A model generated the notes under the pieces. That model worked only from the letters and a program-made list of their open reading frames with translations. It was not told the DNA's origin and did not search any database. DNA of 64,000 nucleotides from Paenibacillus sp. FSL K6-1096. Its GTDB lineage: Bacteria > Bacillota > Bacilli > Paenibacillales > Paenibacillaceae. Below, piece by piece: positions 16,847 to 25,362 of this stretch (position 1 is its first letter; each line of letters opens with the position of its first letter). Location: the NCBI RefSeq assembly GCF_037977055.1, contig NZ_CP150274.1, positions 5,394,001 through 5,458,000 on the forward strand. Reading direction: 5' to 3'. Made by a program: the position numbers and the translations under genes.

Positions 16847-17749
16847 TTGAGCAAAGCGTCCTATATCAGACGGTACTGGCAACTGTACGCGCTGCTGTCA
16901 CTGCCCATCATCTATTTCCTGATTTTCCGCTATGGCCCGATGTACGGGGTGCAGATTGCTTTTAAAGACTTCAACCTGTTCCAGGGGATTAACGGCAGTG
17001 AATGGATTGGCTTCGAGGCGTTCCGCGAGGTCTTTGGCATGAAAGAGTTCTACAGCAGTCTGCGCAACACATTTATGCTGAATTTTCTGGATTTGGTGGT
17101 CTCTTTTCCGGCCCCGATTATCCTGGCAATTATGCTCTATGAGATCAAGTCGGTCTGGTTCAAAAAAGTATCGCAAACGCTTCTCTACATCCCCCACTTC
17201 ATCTCCTGGGTCATCATCGGGGGGATTGTCTATCAATTGTTCGGCAACCAGTCCGGTATGGTGAATGGCCTGCTGGAGAGCATGGGGCTGAACCCGATTC
17301 CCTTCCTGACGGAGAAAGGTCCGTGGCTGATTACTTACCTGTTCACTGGTGTCTGGCAAAGTGCCGGCTGGGGAACCATCCTGTATCTGGCGGCGCTTAC
17401 CGGTGTTAACCGCGAGCTGTTCGAAGCTGCTGAGGTGGATGGGGCTACCCGGATGAAGAAGATCTGCTACATTACGCTCCCGAGTATCAAACCAACCATT
17501 GTCACGCTGCTGATTCTCAATCTGGGTAAAATGGTCAGCATCGGCTTCGACCGTCCTTACGTAATCGGGAACACGGCGGTGCGTGAATATTCCGATGTGC
17601 TCAGTACCTTCGTCTACCGGATTGGTCTGGAATCGGGCCAGTATACGCTGGCAACTGTAGTCGGATTGTTCCAGGCGGTGGTAGGGCTGGTATTCATTCT
17701 TGGCTCCAATTATATATCGAAAAAAGTGACCGGCGACGGCATTCTATAA
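16847..17749 (+). CDS. Sugar ABC transporter permease, LplB type
   Basis: A 300-residue membrane protein with six expected helices. The cytoplasmic coupling (EAA) motif EAAEVDGATRMKKICYI is at about residues 193-209, which contacts the ATPase. It forms the import channel with the permease encoded after it. The start is TTG at 16847 behind TAGGAGGAG. No ATPase gene is present in the operon, so a shared MsmX-type ATPase elsewhere must energise it; this is usual for the group and is inferred here. Confidence 0.88.
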   Translation: MSKASYIRRYWQLYALLSLPIIYFLIFRYGPMYGVQIAFKDFNLFQGINGSEWIGFEAFREVFGMKEFYSSLRNTFMLNFLDLVVSFPAPIILAIMLYEIKSVWFKKVSQTLLYIPHFISWVIIGGIVYQLFGNQSGMVNGLLESMGLNPIPFLTEKGPWLITYLFTGVWQSAGWGTILYLAALTGVNRELFEAAEVDGATRMKKICYITLPSIKPTIVTLLILNLGKMVSIGFDRPYVIGNTAVREYSDVLSTFVYRIGLESGQYTLATVVGLFQAVVGLVFILGSNYISKKVTGDGIL

Positions 17750-17774
17750 TCATGATGAAAGGAGGCGGAGTACG

Positions 17775-18647
17775 ATGAGTGAACGTACCTCTAACCGGAT
17801 TTTCGATATTGTTAATGTCACCTTTGTAGCCCTGTTCGTGCTGTTCTGTCTGGCTCCGTTTGTACACGTCATTGCGGTGTCCCTCAGCTCCACGCGGGCC
17901 ATTACCTCCGGGGAAGTGACGATTTTTCCGATTGAGATCAACTGGAAGGCTTATGTGCAGGTCTTCACCGACAATGCGATGATCCGTTCGCTGATCTTCA
18001 CGATTATTCTGACGGTAGCTACCACAGTGCTGTGTATGCTTTTCACCATCGCTGCTGCTTATCCGCTGACCAAAAGCAAGCTGAAGGGCCGCAAGCTGTT
18101 CATGTACGTGATCATCATCACCATGTTCTTCAGCGGCGGGATCATTCCGGAATACCTGCTGATCCGGGACCTGCATATGATCGATACGGTCTGGTCGCTG
18201 ATTCTGCCCGGGCTGGTCAGCCCGTTCAACCTGATTATCCTGATCTCCTTCTTCCGCAATATCCCGCCGAGCCTGGAGGAATCGGCCGAGATTGACGGCA
18301 GCTCGCATTTCCGCACGCTGATGAGCATTGTGCTGCCGCTGTCCATGCCGGTTATGGCTACGCTGGCGCTCTTCTATGCGGTCGGGCGCTGGAACGGATT
18401 CCAGGATTCTCTGATGTATATTAATAACCCCGATCTGTATCCGCTTCAGCTGAAGCTGTTCCAGATGGTCCAGAACAATATGATCACCGAGCTGACCCAG
18501 CTGGAGGGGGCCAACCGCACCAAGCTGCCGCCGGAGAGCCTCAAGGCCGCAACCGTTGTCTTTGCAACCGTTCCCATTCTGGTCGTCTATCCTTGGCTGC
18601 AGAAATATTTCGTCAGCGGTGTTATGCTAGGAGCTGTGAAGGGCTAG
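17775..18647 (+). CDS. Sugar ABC transporter permease, LplC type
   Basis: The 290-residue second channel subunit has an N-terminal cytoplasmic stub, six expected membrane helices and the coupling motif EESAEIDGSSHFRTLM near residues 169-184. The C-terminal region around GVMLGAVKG is typical of LplC/YtcP-like permeases. It starts 25 bases after the first permease with AAAGGAGGCGG upstream. It pairs with that subunit and with the lipoprotein of 15160-16773. Confidence 0.88.
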   Translation: MSERTSNRIFDIVNVTFVALFVLFCLAPFVHVIAVSLSSTRAITSGEVTIFPIEINWKAYVQVFTDNAMIRSLIFTIILTVATTVLCMLFTIAAAYPLTKSKLKGRKLFMYVIIITMFFSGGIIPEYLLIRDLHMIDTVWSLILPGLVSPFNLIILISFFRNIPPSLEESAEIDGSSHFRTLMSIVLPLSMPVMATLALFYAVGRWNGFQDSLMYINNPDLYPLQLKLFQMVQNNMITELTQLEGANRTKLPPESLKAATVVFATVPILVVYPWLQKYFVSGVMLGAVKG

Positions 18648-18684
18648 TTCACAATACTTAGGCGTTACGAGAGGAGAGGCTGTA

Positions 18685-19629
18685 ATGGAGGATAAGGGAG
18701 AATTCTCCTTCTCCACCTGCTGGAATATGAGACGTCATTCTACAGGTGATGGCTTGCTGCGCGAGATCCGGGAGCTGGGCTTCCGCCGCGTAGAGCTGAA
18801 TTATAATGTGACAGAGGAAATGCTGGTTACGATCGAGCCGATGATTGAACGGGGGGAGATCGGCATATCGAGTGTCCATAATACGTTCCCCCACGTTCCG
18901 GACCGCGACTATGGCACCGATTCCGTGCTGCTTGGCTTCGAGGATAAGGATAAGCGGCAGCGGGCGGTTGATCTGCTGGTCCGTTCGGCGGAATACGCCC
19001 ACCGCTACGGCGGAGAAGCAGTGGTGATCCATCCGGGCGAGGTGCCGTTCACGTATGATATCTCCGGGGAGCTGGAGCAGCTCTACAATACGCAGGGCAA
19101 GGAATCGGCGGCCTACCGCAGCAAGTGGGCAGAGCTGATGGAGCGCCGGGAAGCGCACAGCGCCGGGTATGTTCAGACGATCATCGAGAGCCTCGATACA
19201 GTCTGTAACCGCGCGGTGTCGAAGGGGCTGAATATCCGCTTCGGCATCGAGACCCGCTCCAAGCCGCAGCAGATCCCTACGCTCGCGGAAGCGAAGACGA
19301 TTATCCAGGCGCTTAAGGGAGCGCCGGTCGGCATCTGGTATGACACCGGCCATGCCATTATGATGGACCGCCTGGGACTGTACGACAGCATCGGCGAGAT
19401 GGATGGCCTGATGGATGATATTGTCGGCGTCCACATCCATGAGACGATCGGCCTCGACGACCATTGGTGTCCTTATGTGAACAGCGGAGATCCCGACTTC
19501 TATGATGCCTATCTGCCGATGATCGAACGGGCGCAGGTCAAGGTGTATGAGCTGAAGGCGGCCTGCCGCCCGGAAGAGATTCAGGAGAGCCACCGTCTGC
19601 TTACAGCCAAGCTGGCCGGCCGGAAATAA
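18685..19629 (+). CDS. Sugar phosphate isomerase/epimerase-like TIM barrel protein
   Basis: The 314-residue protein belongs to the AP-endonuclease-2/xylose-isomerase-like barrels. Expected metal and substrate positions are seen in VVIHPGEVPF, FGIETRSKPQ, WYDTGHAIMM and VGVHIHETIG, each at the end of a strand, as in sugar isomerases and epimerases. GAGAGGAGAGG precedes the ATG. It lies between the permease gene and a large protein of unknown type, so it probably acts on the imported sugar after cleavage. Phosphodiesterase-like or dehydratase activity is also possible within this fold; no substrate is assigned. Confidence 0.75.
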   Translation: MEDKGEFSFSTCWNMRRHSTGDGLLREIRELGFRRVELNYNVTEEMLVTIEPMIERGEIGISSVHNTFPHVPDRDYGTDSVLLGFEDKDKRQRAVDLLVRSAEYAHRYGGEAVVIHPGEVPFTYDISGELEQLYNTQGKESAAYRSKWAELMERREAHSAGYVQTIIESLDTVCNRAVSKGLNIRFGIETRSKPQQIPTLAEAKTIIQALKGAPVGIWYDTGHAIMMDRLGLYDSIGEMDGLMDDIVGVHIHETIGLDDHWCPYVNSGDPDFYDAYLPMIERAQVKVYELKAACRPEEIQESHRLLTAKLAGRK

Positions 19630-19662
19630 GTATTTACGAGAGAGCCGCAAGGAGGAAGCACC

Positions 19663-21402
19663 ATGTACAAGCAACTGGTGAACAGCAATGACAGAGCTGT
19701 GGAGCAGGGGCTGCCCCGGCAGATGCTGGAGCCGGACAGCCCCTATTACGGAGGGACCATTGATCCCCATACCGGGATCGCCTGGGTGAATCATACGACC
19801 GGGACCCCGACCGATATGTGTTACTGGGGAGCCGCTCTGGTGAACCCGGATTCCCGGTACTACCGGAATGAGGAGCTGCTGGACCGCTTGAAGCTGGCTT
19901 CTGCCTTCGTGCTGCGCTTCCAGCATGAGGACGGCTCGATCTCGCCGGGCTGGACGAATTACCATTCGCCGCCGGATACGGCCTTCGTGGTGGTCGGCTA
20001 TGCCCAATTGTATCAACTGCTGGCGAAGGAGGCATGGCCGCCGCTTCAGCCGGTGCTGGACGATATGCGCCTGTTCCTGGAGCGGACCATCCCCGTCATG
20101 CTGACGGGTGGTGTGCATACGCCGAACCACCGCTGGGTGATGTGTGCGGCGCTCGGATTCCTGCATGAGCTGTTCGGCGTGGAGGAAGCGAAGCAGCGGG
20201 CAGCCCAGTGGCTGGCCGAAGGCATGGATATTACGCCGGACGGGGAATGGACCGAACGGAGCAACGGCATCTACAGCGCCGTCAGCGACATTATGCTGAT
20301 CCATGCCGCCCGGCTGCTGGATCAGCCGCAACTGCTGGAGCCGGTCCGGCGGAACCTGCACATGATGGTCTATCTCGTCCATCCTTCGGGCGAGGTCGTG
20401 ACCGATTATTCCGGGCGGCAGGACCTGGGCGTAATGCATGACCTGTCTCCGTATTATTTGCCTTATGCCATCCTGGCCCGCGCGGACAAGGATGCTACGC
20501 TTGCAGCCATGGCGGAATGGGCTGGCCGCTCCCTGGCTGATCCCGGCGTCTGCTCGGTGAATGCGCTGGTGCGCATGCTGCTGGAGCCGGAGCTGCAGCA
20601 GCCGCCGGAGAGCACGGCCGAGCTGCCCGTACAGTATGAGCAGATTCTGAACGGGGATTTCCTGCGCGGGCGCTACCTTGAAGGCATGGAGAAAGCGGGC
20701 CATCACGGGCAGATCTTCCATAGCCGGCTGCATACCGATTTCGGCGCGCCGGTGGCCCGGCTCCGGGACGGGGCGACCAGCGTGACGCTGATCACCGAGA
20801 CGCCTTCCTTCTTCGCGCTGCGCCACGGGGCGGTCAGGCTGCTGTCGGTGCAGCTGAACACCAGCTTCTATCCCGGCTTCGTGCCGATGCAGGAGCTGAC
20901 CCGGCTGCCTGAGGGCTATTCTCTGAAGGGTGTGCAGAAGAAGGGCTACTACGGTCCGGTAGCTGCTGAGCAGCTTCCGCCGTCAGCAGCTGCAGACGTC
21001 AGCCCCTGGTATCTGTTGCCGCACCATAAGCGCCCGCTGACCCATGAGCAGACGCTCTGTGTGGAGACCGAGGTGCACCGGACAGCGGAGGGCTGGACCA
21101 TCCGGCTGCGTTGCGCGGAGCCTGCACAAGTCATGGCCCAGCTCTCCTTCAACTTCGGTTGGGAGGGCAACCTCACCTCAGGCGAGCTGCAGACGGTGCA
21201 TGAGGACTACTGCCTCTGGAGCGGCGGGACGCTCCGCTACTCTTACGCCGGGGATTGGATCGAGCTGACCGGCGGAGAGCAGGCCCACCGCAGCCGTTCT
21301 GCCCGCGAGGCCTCGCAGCAGAACAGCTGCAAGTCGGTGCTCGTCAATCTGGTCACTCCGTTTGACAAGACCTTTACGCTTACGCTGTCTCCTTCCAGTT
21401 AG
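19663..21402 (+). CDS. Large protein of unknown function in sugar operon, possible glycoside hydrolase or lyase
   Basis: The 579-residue protein has no signal peptide and should be cytoplasmic. Its first two thirds look helical with regularly spaced aromatic and acidic segments (WTNYHSPPDTAFVVVGYAQL, about residues 93-112; GGVHTPNHRWVMCAAL, about 149-164; EWTERSNGIYSAVSDIM, about 194-210). Such spacing would fit an alpha/alpha-toroid as found in many polysaccharide lyases and unsaturated-glycoside hydrolases. The last third is richer in short beta-like stretches. AAGGAGGA supports the ATG. As last gene of the import operon it probably degrades the imported oligosaccharide. I do not recognise a named family; the fold is inferred by eye. 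Confidence 0.6.
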   Translation: MYKQLVNSNDRAVEQGLPRQMLEPDSPYYGGTIDPHTGIAWVNHTTGTPTDMCYWGAALVNPDSRYYRNEELLDRLKLASAFVLRFQHEDGSISPGWTNYHSPPDTAFVVVGYAQLYQLLAKEAWPPLQPVLDDMRLFLERTIPVMLTGGVHTPNHRWVMCAALGFLHELFGVEEAKQRAAQWLAEGMDITPDGEWTERSNGIYSAVSDIMLIHAARLLDQPQLLEPVRRNLHMMVYLVHPSGEVVTDYSGRQDLGVMHDLSPYYLPYAILARADKDATLAAMAEWAGRSLADPGVCSVNALVRMLLEPELQQPPESTAELPVQYEQILNGDFLRGRYLEGMEKAGHHGQIFHSRLHTDFGAPVARLRDGATSVTLITETPSFFALRHGAVRLLSVQLNTSFYPGFVPMQELTRLPEGYSLKGVQKKGYYGPVAAEQLPPSAAADVSPWYLLPHHKRPLTHEQTLCVETEVHRTAEGWTIRLRCAEPAQVMAQLSFNFGWEGNLTSGELQTVHEDYCLWSGGTLRYSYAGDWIELTGGEQAHRSRSAREASQQNSCKSVLVNLVTPFDKTFTLTLSPSS

Positions 21403-21428
21403 GGAAGGGCGGGTTTATGAGACATTGT

Positions 21429-21470
21429 AAAGACACCAGCATCTGCTATCTGCGGATGCTGGTGTCTTTT
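21429..21470. terminator. Terminator of the LplABC-like operon, probably bidirectional
   Basis: AAAGACACCAGCATC (21429-21443) and GATGCTGGTGTCTTTT (21455-21470) form a long perfect stem. T-runs exist on both strands, so it can also end the convergent tetR transcript. Confidence 0.88.
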
Positions 21471-21532
21471 GGCGTGGAGATGGGGACGGCCGGCATAATG
21501 AGGTGTATTAATGCCTCACATCCCCCTATGTC

Positions 21533-22120
21533 TTAATTGGAATGCAAGGCACTTTCTATCATACGCTTTGCCTGTACTTTGCCTGCCAGTAATAGATCAT
21601 CACTGAGCTTAGGGTCACTGACCGCCCGTGCGAGAGCTATTGTACCGACCATGCTGCTTACCAGCGCATAACCGGCCGAAGGATCAATTTCCGCCAAATT
21701 TGTAATAAACGCGATAAGACGCTGCAATTCACGGGTGTAGGCTTGCCGGATTGTCCCGGATAATTGGGAAATCTCACCGGAGACAGCAGGGAGAATACAG
21801 CCCGTTTCTGTTTGATCCCGGTGGAGGGGGCTTAAATAGAAATCAATGACCGCCTCTAGCTGAGTCTGTTCTGCGTCTTGGTGGGTGTCAGCAACCCGCT
21901 GCAGCATCTCAATGGTGTCACTAATGGCGAACTGGCAGGCCTCTATCACAAGCTGATCTTTATTTTCGAAATGGGCATAGAAGCCCCCATGCGTCAGTCC
22001 GGCACCCTTCATGATATAAGGCAGGCTGATGTTTTGAACGCCATGGGTCCGAAATGCTTTTGCGGCACTGGTGAGGATATGCTGCCGGACTCTGAGCTTA
22101 TGACCTTCCGGATAAGGCAT
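21533..22120 (-). CDS. TetR-family transcriptional regulator
   Basis: The 195-residue regulator has an N-terminal TetR helix-turn-helix. ILTSAAKAFRTHGVQNISLP is followed by a recognition-helix region with THGGFYAHFENKDQLVIEA (about residues 46-64), the typical GxFYxHFxxKxxL. A longer frame starts with TTG at 22150, but GGAAGGGAACAG precedes the ATG at 22120, which also gives the usual N-terminus. It is divergent to the disulfide-reductase gene. The 136-bp gap between them holds two inverted 22-bp copies of an AT-rich motif, which suggests that it represses both genes. The inducer is unknown; a reactive or toxic compound is plausible given the target. Confidence 0.87.
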   Translation of the reverse strand: MPYPEGHKLRVRQHILTSAAKAFRTHGVQNISLPYIMKGAGLTHGGFYAHFENKDQLVIEACQFAISDTIEMLQRVADTHQDAEQTQLEAVIDFYLSPLHRDQTETGCILPAVSGEISQLSGTIRQAYTRELQRLIAFITNLAEIDPSAGYALVSSMVGTIALARAVSDPKLSDDLLLAGKVQAKRMIESALHSN

Positions 22121-22148
22121 CTCTGTTCCCTTCCTCCATCTTGATTTC

Positions 22149-22221
22149 AAAATATTATATCCATCATATTATCTGCTGTCAATTGGTTGACTGACTTAAA
22201 ATATGATGATTATAATATATT
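22149..22221. promoter_or_regulatory. Two inverted 22-bp motifs between tetR and the reductase gene
   Basis: A motif beginning AATATGATG and continuing TATAATATWTT occurs on the minus strand at 22149-22170 and on the plus strand at 22200-22221, with 19 of 22 positions identical. They probably are TetR operators and overlap the divergent promoters. Confidence 0.6.
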
Positions 22222-22256
22222 ACGATCATAATATTTTAACTCGGGGGTGTACGGCA

Positions 22257-23651
22257 ATGAAGCAGTTAGAACCGGTAGATGTCTTAGTGATTGGATCAGG
22301 CCCGGGAGGTTACGCGGCAGCCTTACGCTCGTCGGAGTTTGGCATGAGTACAGCTATTGTGGAGCGTCATCAGATTGGCGGAGTATGCACTAATGTAGGG
22401 TGTATTCCATCGAAAGCACTGATTGCCGAAGCGGAACGGTTTGCCTTGCGCAGACAGTGGGGCGCTGTTCCGGAGGGGCATTCCTTCGCGGAGGCGCAGG
22501 CGTTCAAGCAAGCGGTTGTGAATAAACAGTCCGGGGGCGTCCGTTTTTTGCTGAAAACAGCCGGTGTTACCGTTCTGGAAGGTGAGGCACGCTTGACCGG
22601 TCCGCATACTGCTGCGGTTCATCATGCCCAATCCGGTGAGCAGCGGATCAGCTTCAAGCACCTTATACTGGCTACGGGCTCCCGCCCGGTTGAGATAAGA
22701 GCGTTACCCTTCGGCGGCCGTATCCTGTCTTCTACTGAGGCGCTGTCCCTGCCTGAGATTCCTGACAGTCTTGTTGTGGTCGGCGGCGGTTATATTGGAG
22801 TGGAGCTGGGGCAGATGTATGCCAGATTTGGAACGAAGGTTACGATCCTTGAGGGCGGCGGACGAATACTGCCCGGATTCGAAGGAGAGCTGACCGCACC
22901 TGTAGCCCGCCAACTGAAAGAGGAAGGTGTAACGGTCATTACAGGGGCACAAGTTACGGGCGCTCACCAGCATACGAACGGTATTGATCTGCACTATCAG
23001 CATGAGAATGAGCAACGCGTGATCCAAGCTGAATATGCGCTGGTTACGGTCGGAAGACAACCGAACACGGACGGAACTCTGGGTCTGGACAACATTGGCT
23101 TGGCCCGTACCCCCCAAGGTCTGATTGTAACGGATGAGCAGTGCAGAACGTCAATTCCGCATATTTATGCCATCGGCGATATTATCCAAGGTCCTGCCCT
23201 GGCCCACAAAGCTTCTTATGAAGCGAGGGTTGCAGCAGAGGCCATTGCGGGTAGACGGACTGTGATCGACTACAAGGCACTTCCGCTGGTTGTGTTTTCC
23301 AGCCCTGAATTGGCCAGCGCCGGATTGAGCGAGACGGACTGCAAGCAGCAATCCATCCCCGTTGTCGTTGGCAAATCGGTGTTCTCCATTAATGGCCGGG
23401 CACTGGCTCTGAAGGAAACGGAGGGTTTTGTGAAAATAATCGCCCATGCAACGTCAGGCCTTGTATTGGGGGCGCAAATCGTAGGCGCTGAAGCCTCCTC
23501 CCTGATCTCCGAGCTGTCCCTTGCTATTGAAATGGGAGCGACGATCGAGGATTTGGCCATGACCATTCATCCCCACCCGACGTTGGGCGAGGTGATTATG
23601 GAGGCCGCCGGACATGCCAGCCGGAAGATAGAAATGCAGCTTCAGCAATAA
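22257..23651 (+). CDS. Dihydrolipoyl-dehydrogenase-like FAD disulfide oxidoreductase
   Basis: The 464-residue product has the FAD motif VIGSGPGGYAAAL (residues 11-23). The redox disulfide is in GGVCTNVGCIPSK (Cys44 and Cys49), and the NAD motif is VVGGGYIGVELG. The C-terminal active-site pair lies in HPHPTLGEV. All residues for dihydrolipoamide reduction are present. A longer frame opens at 22203, but the ATG at 22257 has GGGGGTG upstream and matches the family N-terminus. No E1 or E2 component genes are nearby; the partner is a divergent TetR. A stand-alone role in thiol or reactive-species defence, as for RclA-type relatives, is therefore as likely as service in a 2-oxoacid dehydrogenase complex. 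Confidence 0.83.
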   Translation: MKQLEPVDVLVIGSGPGGYAAALRSSEFGMSTAIVERHQIGGVCTNVGCIPSKALIAEAERFALRRQWGAVPEGHSFAEAQAFKQAVVNKQSGGVRFLLKTAGVTVLEGEARLTGPHTAAVHHAQSGEQRISFKHLILATGSRPVEIRALPFGGRILSSTEALSLPEIPDSLVVVGGGYIGVELGQMYARFGTKVTILEGGGRILPGFEGELTAPVARQLKEEGVTVITGAQVTGAHQHTNGIDLHYQHENEQRVIQAEYALVTVGRQPNTDGTLGLDNIGLARTPQGLIVTDEQCRTSIPHIYAIGDIIQGPALAHKASYEARVAAEAIAGRRTVIDYKALPLVVFSSPELASAGLSETDCKQQSIPVVVGKSVFSINGRALALKETEGFVKIIAHATSGLVLGAQIVGAEASSLISELSLAIEMGATIEDLAMTIHPHPTLGEVIMEAAGHASRKIEMQLQQ

Positions 23652-23664
23652 GCATGATAAAAGT

Positions 23665-23710
23665 AAACCGCCGCAAGTCTGCTGAGTAATCAGGCTGCGG
23701 CGGTTTATTT
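23665..23710 (+). terminator. Terminator after the reductase gene
   Basis: AAACCGCCGCA (23665-23675) pairs with TGCGGCGGTTT (23696-23706), followed by ATTT. Confidence 0.8.
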
Positions 23711-23829
23711 GTTGCTTCATGGGATGCGGTGACATACTGTTTTATTTTGCTCTCGTGAGATAAGTCACCGCCAATAACGGAACGTATGTTCTATAATGAG
23801 CGCATCTTAGTGTCTGGAGGATGATCATT

Positions 23830-24270
23830 ATGTTGGAGCATATTCAGTTTCTGATCGAAGCCAAGAAAGCTACTTATGCCGGACAAGGTCCGCAGGGACA
23901 ACCCTCCCGGCCAGCCTCCCATGATCTGGAGTTCATGCGCGGGAACCTGAAGTACATAGATACCTACCTGGGCGCAGAGAAGTTCGCCGGAGAAGAAGCG
24001 TTGTGGGAGGATGACAAGCCATTCTGGGCGATGAATTACATCGGGAGGGTGACGGCAGCAGGCTTCAGCCCGGACTTCCTGAAAGCGGCGTTGCTGCTGG
24101 TGCCGGAGGAGAGGCCTTTTCGCGGACCTGAGCATTATACGGATGGCGAGCATATCTACACATGTGCAGTAACCGGCGAATTCGGATGGTTCAGCGGGGT
24201 TGAGGAGATATGGACAGGCGGGACGAAGGTGTATGAATGTGTGTTTCATGGAGGAACGGTCAAGGAGTAA
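23830..24270 (+). CDS. DUF5680-like hypothetical protein
   Basis: The 146-residue soluble protein opens with LEHIQFLIEAKKATYAG and contains LKYIDTYLGAEKFAGEEALW, WAMNYIGRV and a repeated aromatic-glycine pattern. These agree with what I recall of DUF5680, a domain found alone or behind Xre-type DNA-binding domains. No DNA-binding part exists here. Two in-frame ATGs are possible. The one at 23821 touches the GGAGG sequence, so the one at 23830, nine bases away, is preferred. It stands alone, convergent with the LysR gene; a GC-rich hairpin without T-run (24274-24307) separates them. The molecular role is unknown. Confidence 0.7.
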   Translation: MLEHIQFLIEAKKATYAGQGPQGQPSRPASHDLEFMRGNLKYIDTYLGAEKFAGEEALWEDDKPFWAMNYIGRVTAAGFSPDFLKAALLLVPEERPFRGPEHYTDGEHIYTCAVTGEFGWFSGVEEIWTGGTKVYECVFHGGTVKE

Positions 24271-24343
24271 TACGCCTCCAGGGCTGTATCTATAGCAACC
24301 GGGAGGCTCTAAGAGATTCAATGCTCATATTCTCCTGTGGTTC

Positions 24344-25234
24344 TCACACCGTTCTGCTCTGAAAAAAATCAATCAGCGATTCCGACAACTGCTGCTGTGC
24401 TTTGCTGATGAACCGATCCGCATAATACATCAATTCCAGGTGGCGGCAGGGGGCAGGCTCGGCGATCGGAATGGATACAATATCCGGCCATTCAGGGTTC
24501 TGCTTTAACAGCTCCCTCGGTTGTATGGCTGCACCTATCCCGGCCGCAACCAGCTGCAGCAAGGAGGCGGCCGATCCCGCCTCCATAACCGTATTTAGTT
24601 CAAACCCTTGCTCCCGGCAGACATCATCCACCAAATCCCTGCCCAGATAACCCTTCGGGTACATAACGAGAGCATGCCTGGTCAGTTCTTCAAGCGCAAC
24701 CTCGTTTCTGTGGGCCAATTCATGCGAAGAATGGACATACAGATCATAGGGCTCGCTTCCCAGCGGAATCTGAACCAGCCGTTTATCCGCAGGCCCGCGG
24801 AGTCCTATACCGAGATCTACTTTATGCGCCAGCACTTCTTCCCTGACATGGATCACCGAGTATGCGCGCAGGTTGGTGTCAGGATATAGCTTCTTGAATG
24901 CGACAAAGAGCGGTACCAGATGAAAATCAAGATCGGAGGGCAACACGGCTAGACGGACGGTTCCGCGCTTCTCGGACAATAGCTCCTGGATGGCATTCTT
25001 GGCATCCATTTCCGCCTGAAGCATTCTCATGCCGTATTGATGCAGCAGCTGGCCTGCTTCGGTCGCTATGACTTTTTTGCCGATCCGGTCGAACAGAGGC
25101 GTGCCTACCTCTGCCTCAAGCAGACGAATCTGCTGGCTCAGCGTCGGCTGTGAGATGCCCAGAATCTCCGCAGCCTTCGTGAAATGAAGCTGCTCGAAGA
25201 CCGCCATGAAATACGTGATATTACGCGTATCCAT
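24344..25234 (-). CDS. LysR-family transcriptional regulator
   Basis: The 296-residue regulator has the LysR winged helix-turn-helix at the N-terminus (FTKAAEILGISQPTLSQQIR, residues 18-37) and LFDRIGKKVIATEAG after it. A two-lobe periplasmic-binding-like effector domain covers about residues 90-292. It is divergent to the CynX/NimT-type transporter gene. A 15-bp palindrome, ATAGTATTATACTAT, of LysR-box type lies in the gap (25257-25271). The arrangement implies that it activates the transporter gene in response to the transported compound and controls itself. Overall it most resembles the CynR/CatR branch, but the effector cannot be predicted. Confidence 0.88.
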   Translation of the reverse strand: MDTRNITYFMAVFEQLHFTKAAEILGISQPTLSQQIRLLEAEVGTPLFDRIGKKVIATEAGQLLHQYGMRMLQAEMDAKNAIQELLSEKRGTVRLAVLPSDLDFHLVPLFVAFKKLYPDTNLRAYSVIHVREEVLAHKVDLGIGLRGPADKRLVQIPLGSEPYDLYVHSSHELAHRNEVALEELTRHALVMYPKGYLGRDLVDDVCREQGFELNTVMEAGSAASLLQLVAAGIGAAIQPRELLKQNPEWPDIVSIPIAEPAPCRHLELMYYADRFISKAQQQLSESLIDFFQSRTV

Positions 25235-25256
25235 CTCTCTGTCCTCCTATTTAACA

Positions 25257-25271
25257 ATAGTATTATACTAT
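25257..25271. promoter_or_regulatory. Candidate LysR box
   Basis: ATAGTA-TTA-TACTAT is a perfect dyad of the T-N11-A class, 22 bp upstream of the LysR start codon and in the shared promoter region of the transporter gene. Confidence 0.6.
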
Positions 25272-25362
25272 CATAATAATAAGAATAATTGGATTGATCA
25301 ATAATTCCTCCGACGGTATACTCAAATTGACTTCACCAGAAGAAACCGAAGGAGGACTATTT

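Noticed and set aside
18658-20826. 722-codon minus-strand frame opposite the TIM-barrel and 579-residue genes
   Set aside because: It is a shadow frame caused by GC-rich codon bias of the plus-strand genes, which have ribosome sites, domain motifs and operon context.
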